A DNA stretch of 64,000 nucleotides from Sipunculus nudus (Eukaryota; Annelida; Sipuncula; Golfingiida; Sipunculidae): positions 4,956,664 to 5,020,663 of the forward strand of contig CM049315.1 of NCBI GenBank assembly GCA_026874595.1, given 5' to 3'. Position numbers and translations under genes: made by a program. Below the pieces are notes generated by a model, which was not told the origin of the DNA, made no database searches, and saw only the letters and a list, made by a program, of their open reading frames with translations. This document shows, in pieces, positions 55,615 through 64,000 of this stretch (its first letter is position 1; every line of letters begins with the position of its first letter).

Positions 55615-57959
55615 GTTTCCTTGAATTTGCCGTTTATGAATAAGAGATATAGTTTACGCTACCCTTTCAGCATCTCCGCGTATGTGCACCGTAAAAGCGT
55701 TTATTTCATCGGCGTGAGCAAATACATATATTGCTCAGGTGCCAGCGCTCTAATCACTCCATCATTCGGTTTGTCAGGCTATTATTATGTCTGAATGAAC
55801 CTTCTGGAGAGCCTAGCATCTTCGATGAAACAGATTCATGCTTTATTGTATCATGCTAAGCGACGGTGGTTTGTAAAATGACGGACGGGCTTGGGATTAC
55901 CGGGTGCCTTCCACTTTACTTTATTTATGGTTGTGTATGGGGTCCATAAATCTGTGAACGGTACCCGGAGATTCTGTAGAAGTCAAAAGCAAAATCAGTC
56001 TGTTGTGAAGTGCAGGGACCAATCGTACATGTTCGGAATGACAAGTGCTCCAGACAGACGATTTTCTCACCCACAGTCTAGCCGTGGACGACTGGAGAAC
56101 AAAACCACCGTCGCCTGCCAATAACTCCCGCGTATACTCGCTGTATGTCTGTACATGTAAATAAGTGTCCTTCTTTGTCTCTGCTTGTCTGTCTGTATGC
56201 CTCTCTGTCCATTTTGCCCGTCTATCTCTTTTTCGATCTGTCTTGTCTCACTCTGTCTCTGTTTCTGTGTGTCTCTCTCTCACACACACAAACACATCCG
56301 TTGTTGAGTAACTCTACAAGTTACTCCAGTCTGTCTCTCTCCGCCAGTCTGTCTCTCAGTTTCTATCTCTATTCTACTCACTTCCTCAGGTATTCCCCCT
56401 CTCTTTCGCTGCCTCTGTCTGTCATCTCGTAGTATGCCTTTCCCGAAAACACATGTGACTCAGAATCTCGATGCGTATCATAATCTGCTGTCTTTTAGTA
56501 CCAACTGGCACTCTTCGGAATTATCATCAATGCTGTCTCTCTCAATCGGTAGATGGATTACACCTGCAGACAATGAGCGACATAGAGCTGTCATTCTGGT
56601 CTGAAAGCCAAGGGCTAGACTCTACAAGGAACTTCTGTCTGCCGACGACGGACCTTTGATCTCACATGCAGCTACTGGTCGACAGTTTTTTGTTGACATT
56701 CATGACACTTTCCTGATGATCACCACGAAAAAGACAAAAGTGATTGGGGAACAAGTTTAAACCAAAGCAATGATCTGGATCGGAGAAGAGGTGTTCGATG
56801 TCACCTTTTCACAAACCATCTTCAGGAATCTCTCTATTGATGCTGAGAAAGACAAGCGTATTACGACGTTTCAAACACTGGGATCCTTTAAAATACCTGA
56901 CCCCTCACGCTCTGTCAGGACGTTTTCGGTAGCTTGGCCATATGCACCGAATGCACGAAGTCCTGGTTTGGTTGTAGGATCCCGCCAGCCAACCACAGCT
57001 GTGACGTTTGTAATTAAGATCAAGAGCACGCCAGCCTTAAGACATATTACTCAGAATTCACCTGCAATAAGGATAGTAGATACTGCCTTTCCAAGGCGGA
57101 ACTAATCATACACCTTAGAATGTAGAAAGACAAAGATATAATTTAATATGGAAGTTGAGGCATTATGATGAAAATATCATATCTTTTTACTCTCAAGGGA
57201 AAACCTCCTCGTAATCGACGATTACCATTAGCGCAATGTCGGAAATACCAGTGGCAGTAGTTTAGGACTTATTGAAAAGGGTATTATTATATATGTCTAC
57301 TACTGAAGGTTATAAATGATATGTGAATACGGTATTTTTAATAATGAATCGCACTTTGAATTCACTTTCGGGATTTTCTTTCACCTGTCGACTATTACAG
57401 AAACATAAAAAGCAAAACAAGTTAAAATATAATGCAAAATTGGAATTTTTGTAGAGAAATGTGCCACAGAAAAAGGCTGAGAAATATAAGTGCATTTTAC
57501 AGATGTGACAGCTGAAAAAAACTGAAAGCAAAAAGTTGCAAGTAGCAAGAACGTGAACGTGGAATGTCAGCCATGCATTTATCTTCAGCGAAACGTACAC
57601 TTCTCCCTTATGAGCACAAATCACACTCTAGACGATTGGCATAATAGCTGTCATTGTCATGAGGCATGCATGTAGAAAAAAAATGCCACGTCAGCCAACC
57701 TTACCTTTATTTTCTTGCCCTGCCCTAAAAGAGCCTCCTTAGCAAGGAGACAGAACATAAACAATTCATGAAGAACATCCGACGAAGAACAGGTCCTCGA
57801 GAACTGCACCTCCATTCTCTATCTACATATTTAAAGCGTCGCCATGTTTTGGAACAAATTGTATTTTGACACCCATGCTTCCGCATAAAGGACGTCGTTG
57901 TTCTAACTGATAAAGCGGTGTTTATTTGGCAGACTCAGTATCAAACTTTTATAAGTTTA
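55615..57959. other. Spacer with CT-rich low-complexity stretch
   Basis: CT/TCTG-rich sequence at 56145-56430, including a short CA run. The 56770-57105 frame (111 codons) is unassigned. Nothing else seen. Confidence 0.45.
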
Positions 57960-58024
57960 TGATTATTGTTATTATGATTTTTAATATTAAATTTTGTCAT
58001 TATTTTTATTGTTTTATTTTTATT

Positions 58025-58091
58025 TTAACTATAATAACATTAATAATAATAATAGTAATAATAATAATGATAATAATGATAATAATAATAG
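58025..58091. repeat. Imperfect (AAT)n/(GATAAT)n microsatellite
   Basis: Runs of TAATAA with GATAAT interruptions. Confidence 0.85.
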
Positions 58092-58394
58092 TTGAGGGTT
58101 CGCGTCCCGTTCTGACGGCCTTCCTCGCTGACAAGCCTGACCAGGGTCTTAACAACAAGGATGCCCTCTCTCCACCAAGGAGTGATAGGTTACTGGTCAT
58201 CGGCGACAGGCAAATGTAGAACAAATAACCTTCTAATGCCGTTAATGTCTGCTTGGGTTGAATGTAAAAAAAATGCAAAGTATAACGTTAAATGGGACTG
58301 ACCCCTTCGATGATATCACATTATAAATCCAACTTTTCACCTTTAATCGCATAGAAGTGTATATAATATTTTCGCTTTATAAATGTCATCTATT

Positions 58395-58535
58395 ACATAA
58401 TATAGTATAATATAATATATTATAATATAACATAACATAACATAATATAATATAACATATTATAATATTATAAAATACAATATCATATCATATCATTTCA
58501 TATCATATCATTTATCATATCATGTCATACCATAT
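58395..58535. repeat. Pentanucleotide tract (ATAAC/ATAAT then ATATC)n
   Basis: The first half is built of ATAAT/ATAAC fives, the second of ATATC/ATTTC fives, suggesting two successive expansions of one 5-base unit. Confidence 0.85.
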
Positions 58536-59970
58536 CATAAAGCGTTATCTGGCAACTGTCCGACAAGACAAACTGCTGGCTAGCAATATCTTTTCCAGCC
58601 TTACCTGATGTTTTTAAGAGGGAATTCTGGTCAATTATAAAACTACGATATCTCGGCTAGATGTATGAAGCATTCAAGAAAATAAATATATTTTAGTAAA
58701 GCAAACAAATGTGTGAGATTTTGGCTAACGTCTTCAACAGACTTTGATTATGACCATGACCTCTCGAACTGGTATGAGTATCTCAAGCACTTTGCTGTTC
58801 ATGTAGACGTGACAATCCGACTCCGTAGGCGATGATAATTGGGCTGGTAAGACCACTTGAGTCGTGATACAAGCAATATCAAGGAATGTTTCGCAGTGGC
58901 TTGTATTCATGCGGTCAAAAATTCAACCAACATGCGGAGGGATTTACCAATATGCTGAGTTAGAACGAAACTTTTCTCGTTCATGTTTGGTGTGTGAGAA
59001 AGTACACTACAAATGCAAACGATGAGTCTGGTTTATGTCAATTGACAGTGAATCTGTAGGCCATGCGGCGTTGTCAGAAATGACGAAAATATTTGCATAC
59101 TCATCTGGCCTTATAATGCGTTCCTCAGACCTAGATGTAAAGGCACCCTGGCAGGTCAGTAATTTGGTCGTGATGTCAGATGGCCGATATGGCGCTACTG
59201 TATATGCGGATAATTGTAGCCTCTAAATTTCTTGTAAAGATAAATAATTGAAGTAAACTTGAGGCCTGTATTTCCAATGTAGAAACTGCACACAGGGAAA
59301 CTGCAGGGTGATCATGTGACCAACTGAAAACGCGATCACACTCTTTTTTAAATATAAAAACCGGTTCAAAGCGCTATGCGAATGCAGGCACTTTCATTAA
59401 TCTGCGGTATCCTAACGACCATTATCTTAAGCCAATCTTAAAACAATTTTCTGAGAGGAAATGTGCAAACGATAAGTTTAGGCAAACGGTTCATTTCAAG
59501 TAATTCTATTAACTTGACATTCCCCAGAGAAATAACATTTTTCATCTAGATTTTCCAGGAGATTATGTATATCAGAGCTCGTTTTGAATGAGGGAGCTGT
59601 CTCTCCTCATTCATACCGTTAAGATATTGTTATAACCAATAACTATATAATCATAATTGCATGTATGGAGGTTTATTTATTACGTGCGAATGCAGGTCTC
59701 CATGTTAAATAGTTATTTCTGTATAATGTTCCAAAGTTTATACCGTAAATTCTACAATAGCTAGGCAAGCGCGTAATTGGGATAGAGAGGGACTGCTTAT
59801 ATGTAAGTCAACACAAGGTTATATAATTTATATACTTGGTTCTGTTACCCCTGTCCGACTCGGGCTTAATCAGCTGGATGCTCCGATGCATTCTTTATCT
59901 TAAAAATGAAAGTAGAACCCTGCTGAAACTAGAATATTAATAGGATGATTGTGCAGGAATTAATGGAGAT
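58536..59970. other. Spacer, no feature recognised
   Basis: No ORF above 65 codons and no repeat assigned. Confidence 0.5.
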
Positions 59971-60137
59971 GGGGGGGGGGGGGGTGGACAGGGGCCTTAA
60001 TCCGTCCATGATTACCTAATCTATTTGCAAGTGCAGGCACGGGTCCAGGATGTTTTGTAGGGAAAGGTCAACGGGTGTAATCATAAAAAAATGTCTAAAA
60101 AATGTCGTTGGTTAAGAGCGGGGGGGGGGGGGGGGGG
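59971..60137. repeat. Two G homopolymers (G14 and G18)
   Basis: G14 at 59971-59984 and G18 at 60120-60137. The second touches the left edge of the 107-bp satellite. Confidence 0.95.
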
Positions 60138-60138
60138 T

Positions 60139-62136
60139 CACACATGTCACCTCACCATGCCAGGACAACCAAACAAAAGTATTCATTGAATACCATATAT
60201 CACCTCACAGACAATTAAACCAACATGGTCGTCAACTAAATACATCACAAATGTCACCTCACCGTGCCAGGATAACCAAACAAAAGTATTCATTGAATAC
60301 CTTATATCACCTCACAGACAATTAAACCAACATGGTCGTCAACTAAATACATCACGAATGTCACCTCACCGTGCCAGGATAACCAAACAAATGTATTTAT
60401 TGAATGTCATGTATCACCTCACAGACACTTAAACCAACATGGTCGTCAACTAAATGCATCACAAATGTCACCTCACCGTGCCAGGATAACCAAACAAAAG
60501 TATTCAATGAATACCATATATCACCTCACAGACAATTAAACCAACATGGTCGTCAACTAAATACATCACATATGTCACCTCACCGTGCCAGGATAACCAA
60601 GCAAATGTATTTATTGAATACCATATATCACCTTACAGACAATTAAACCAACATGGTCGTCAACTAAATACATCACAAATGTCACCTCACCGTGCCGGGA
60701 TAACAAAACAAATGTATTTATTAAATGTCATGTATCACCTCACAGACAATTAAACCAACATGGTCGTCAACTAAATATATCACAAATGTCACCTCACCGT
60801 GCCAGGATAACCAAACAAAAGTATTCATTGAATACCATATATCACCTCACAGACAATTAAACCAACATGGTCATCAACTAAATACATCACACATGTCACC
60901 TCACCGTGCCGGGATAACCTAACAAATGTATTCATTGAATACCATGTATCACCTCACAGACAATTAAACCAACATGGTCGTCAACTAAATACATCACACA
61001 TGTCATCTCACCGTGCCAGGATAACCAAACAAATGTATTCATTGAATACCACGTATCACCTCACAGACAATTAAACCAAAATGGTCATCAACTAAATACA
61101 TCACACATGTCACCTCACCGTGCCAGGATAACCTAACAAATGTATTCATTGAATACCATGTATCACCTCACAGACGATTAAACCAACATGGTCATCAACT
61201 AAATACATCACAAATGTCACCTCACCGTGCCAGGATAACCAAACAAATGTATTCATTGAATACCATGTATCACCTCACAGACAATTAAACCAAAATGGTC
61301 ATCAACTAAATACATCACACATGTCACCTCACCGTGCCAGGATAACCTAACAAATGTATTCATTGAATACCATGTATCACCTCACAGACAATTAAACCAA
61401 CATGGTCATCAACTAAATACATCACACGTCACCTCACCGTGCCAGGATAACCAAACAAATGTATTCATTGAATACCATGTATCACCTCACAGACAATTAA
61501 ACCAAAATGGTCATCAACTAAAAACATCACACATGTCACCTCACCGTGCCAGGATAACCTAACAAATGTATTCATTGAATACCATGTATCACCTCACAGA
61601 CAATTAAACCAACATGGTCATCAACTAAATACATCACACATGTCACCTCACCGTGTCAGGATAACCAAACAAATGTATTCATTGAATACCATGCATCACC
61701 TCACAGACAATTAAACCAAAATGGTCATCAACTAAATACATCACACATGTCATCTCACCGTGCCAGGATAACCTAACAAATGTATTCATTGAATAACATG
61801 TATCACCTCACAGACAATTAAACCAACATGGTCATCAACTAAATACATCACAAATGTCACCTCACCGTGGCAGGATAACCAAACAAATGTATTCATTGAA
61901 TGTCATGTATCACCTCACAAACAATTAAACCAACATGGTCGTCAACTAAATACATCACACATGTCACCTCACCGTGCCAGGATAACCAAACAAATGTATT
62001 CATTGAATACCATGTATCACCTCACAGACAATTAAACCAAAATGGTCATCAACTAAATACATCACACATGTCACCTCACCGTGCCAGGATAACCAAACAA
62101 ATGTATTCATTGAATACCATGTATCACCTCACAGAC
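60139..62136 (+). repeat. 107-bp satellite array, about 19 units, with higher-order structure
   Basis: The unit contains GTCACCTCACCGTGCCAGGA, TAACCAAACAAATGTATTC, CACCTCACAGACAATTAAAC and GGTCATCAACTAAATACATC. Starts fall every 107-108 bases (60145, 60253, 60360, 60467...). In the first part variant units with GAATGTC recur every third unit (ORF starts 60404 and 60725 are 321 apart). From about 61000 to 61850 two unit types alternate four times (ACCAAAC with CCAAAATGG, then ACCTAAC with CCAACATGG). The last unit stops inside CACAGAC and unrelated DNA follows. No protein is expected; frames over it are repeat translations. Confidence 0.92.
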
Positions 62137-63330
62137 TCTACTTTCTGGAAGATCAAAGGAATGAGGACGGGATGAGATATGGAGGCAACGATCATTAAGC
62201 CATCGCGATTTTGTTTTTTTTTTTCTTCATACGAAATTAAATTTTTTTTCTCATATGAAAGGTGTAGCTCGCTCTTCAGGTATACAGTGAATCTCTGATG
62301 TTAAAAGATGAACCATTCTCTCATTAAACCCCGACGGGTCTTATACTGTGAGCATCAAACACTCCGTCATGTCCCTTAAATAATTCTTTGCGCATAACAT
62401 ATACACAACATATAACTACGGTCGATGACATGTTTACTCAGACAACGCGTAAATCTTTGTTCAAATTAAACCAGAGAATAAGATCAGTAAAGTGTTATTA
62501 AAAATGACACATTTTGCCTATTGAATTTTAACGTGCAAAGCAATAAATTTCCATAAATGCATTCTAACTATATTAGCGTTGTGTGTTAATTAATAAAAAG
62601 ACTTGTAGAATATAAACAAGAAAATGGAATAAAAATCAATTAAATATCCCATTTGTTAAAAGAAACAATATTAAATACATTATTTTCTTTCCTCTCAATT
62701 TACTTCAGTCAATATTTCCAGAAAAAAACCTTCTCTATTCCCTCTTGACAAGCAACCATAAAATGTGATTAAGAAAATCACGTAGTTCCAAGAGGCTTAA
62801 TCTTAGTGATAAGAAGAATGTCAAATAAACCGCAATTTGATTTTGGATCAGTAGCTAAGTATAGGCTAATCAGAGATAGGACGGCTTCCCCTAAATGCCG
62901 GGATCATACGCCCACGTGATCTGTATACGCAGGGAGTGTGTGGGCGTTCTTTATCTGAAGAGGCGGCCCGGCCAGCGTCCAATATCTCCGGGTAAACCGC
63001 TCCGTGATGCCATCTACCGAATTATCTCTGGTGAATTGATGACGAGGAAACCTGATCACCTGCAGTGTTACGACCCGATCTGATTTGCATGGAGCCAAGG
63101 CTCTTTTGTAAAGCTAGGGATGCCAAAAGCAGATTTTCTATCAAATCATGGCTGTTTTCTGGGCACGTTACGGTTTGTCTTGGCCCAAGCCTCTGAATTC
63201 GAAACGAAGGGGTCCACATTTCCGTACTCAGTTGGCCTCTCCTGTCTCTTTTTTTGAATTGCAAGTGTATCAGTATGGAGGATGTGGTATCAATAGCCCT
63301 ATTTCTATTTATAAACTAACAAAATTGTAA
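62137..63330. other. Spacer, no feature recognised
   Basis: A GC-richer patch at 62880-63240 has short ORFs on both strands without motifs. Confidence 0.45.
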
Positions 63331-63411
63331 GTTTATTTATTTATTGCAATATTTTTTATCAAGAAAGCCCATCCAGCTTTATGCTGTTTTTCAGTAGGGT
63401 CCTGTTGCAAC
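63331..63411 (-). mobile_element. CR1-type LINE 3' end (second family)
   Basis: Minus strand: CAGGACCCTACTGAAAAACA, then a GCATAAAGC hairpin loop, GGATGGGC, and an AATAAATAAATAAAC tail. The first half matches the 3' hairpin of the LINE at 11419-11468 almost base for base (CAGGACCCTATTGAAAAACA), and the tail is the same TAAA type. Stem complementarity is weaker here. Sequence further upstream on the minus strand (63412-64000) may be 3' UTR of the same copy, but it has no reading frame I can link to a LINE. Confidence 0.55.
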
Positions 63412-64000
63412 TGTACATACAGTATAACAACAGAAGTAGATCATAGAATATATGAGTAGGATATGAATAGGCAATGAGATGAATAAGAACTAAAATGTTT
63501 ATTCTAAGACATAAATGAAATACTAAAATCCTACGTGATATTGTTCACGGATTTCGGCGAAACATGATAAGTAAAAGCAATCATATGTGATACATATACA
63601 TGTATTGTCAAGGATTCAACCCCAGGTCATTCACACAACCCAAAGTTCCTTGCCCCAGGTTCTTTCATGCCCTAATGATATGTTACAGCACAGTATCACA
63701 GTTTCATACAAACCAGATGAAGACAGGATAACAAAAAAAGAACTTTATTAACTGTATTTACAGCTTAATGGTAAAATTAACTATGGGTGTCCTCCCCTCT
63801 CAAAAGGTGACCTCAACTGACGGAAGACCACAATGTGGGTGGAATATTCCAGGAATACCACACTGGAAAGAATGAAAGAAAACGCAATTATTTGATGTTT
63901 TAAGATACTAGTTTTGACTTTGACAAAACTGAATAACATCCAACTTTATTCCATTTGTTACATACGCAACGCAAATTACAACAGCGTCCTATCTATGGGT
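63412..64000. other. Right edge, possibly LINE 3' UTR
   Basis: No ORF, repeat or boundary was recognised. By position it could belong to the minus-strand LINE whose 3' tail is at 63331. Confidence 0.3.

Noticed and set aside
60404-62175. Recurring ORFs starting MSCITSQT
   Set aside because: They are fragments of the 107-bp satellite. Their 321-base spacing is the array rhythm, not gene duplication.
1-64000. CRISPR arrays, bacterial operons or prophage
   Set aside because: The window is eukaryotic: LINEs, LTR elements, a SINE and satellites. The tandem arrays have no repeat-spacer structure.

Overview
The window looks like non-coding, repeat-rich DNA from a marine invertebrate, most likely a mollusc or other lophotrochozoan. 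This is inferred from the element types (Tx1/L1-type and CR1-type LINEs, a Ty3/Gypsy element with a tRNA-Pro-like primer site, a tRNA-derived SINE), the AT-rich background, abundant (TA)n tracts and many G/C homopolymers. No marker gene fixes the species. I recognise no complete host protein gene. The best host-gene candidate is a GC-box/NRF-1-type promoter motif followed by a short exon-like ORF near 42.5-42.9 kb, and an L1-type ORF1 5' end is an alternative reading of it.

Layout. 0-3.9 kb: 5' part of a minus-strand Tx1/L1-type LINE (ORF1 whole; ORF2 with endonuclease and reverse transcriptase, two small indels, running off the left edge). 4.3-4.7 kb: two copies of a tRNA-derived SINE, one headless and boxed by a 24-bp inverted repeat. 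4.86-6.35 kb and 13.7-14.84 kb: two tandem pairs of the same unclassified ~760-bp repeat, in opposite orientation. Between them, 7.5-11.5 kb: a plus-strand CR1-type LINE with an SGNH-hydrolase ORF1 remnant, an uninterrupted ORF2 without an upstream AUG, and a clear 3' hairpin plus TAAA tail. 15.6-20.4 kb: a broken Ty3/Gypsy element whose reverse-transcriptase segment is inverted relative to gag, integrase and the LTRs. 22.97-23.74 kb: a solo LTR of the same family. 27.7-31.4 kb: a ~94-bp satellite and a 31-bp minisatellite. 31.4-33.85 kb: a second minus-strand L1-type LINE lacking most of its RT. 33.94-34.36 kb: a dense cluster of GTGTCG motifs. 36.17-37.43 kb: a 29-bp minisatellite. 38.37-38.45 kb: a hammerhead ribozyme on the minus strand. 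38.68-39.14 kb: a long-armed inverted repeat. 60.14-62.14 kb: a 107-bp satellite with changing higher-order structure. 63.33 kb: a second CR1-type 3' tail on the minus strand.

The window is a record of mobile-element activity rather than a set of cooperating genes. The item most worth pursuing is the minus-strand type I hammerhead ribozyme at 38.38-38.43 kb. It has the full conserved core, a 6+4 bp stem I with an internal loop and a plausible GUA cleavage triplet, and it has no recognisable Penelope-like reverse transcriptase beside it. The long ORFs over the 31-bp and 29-bp minisatellites are artefacts of repeat units that lack stops, not genes.
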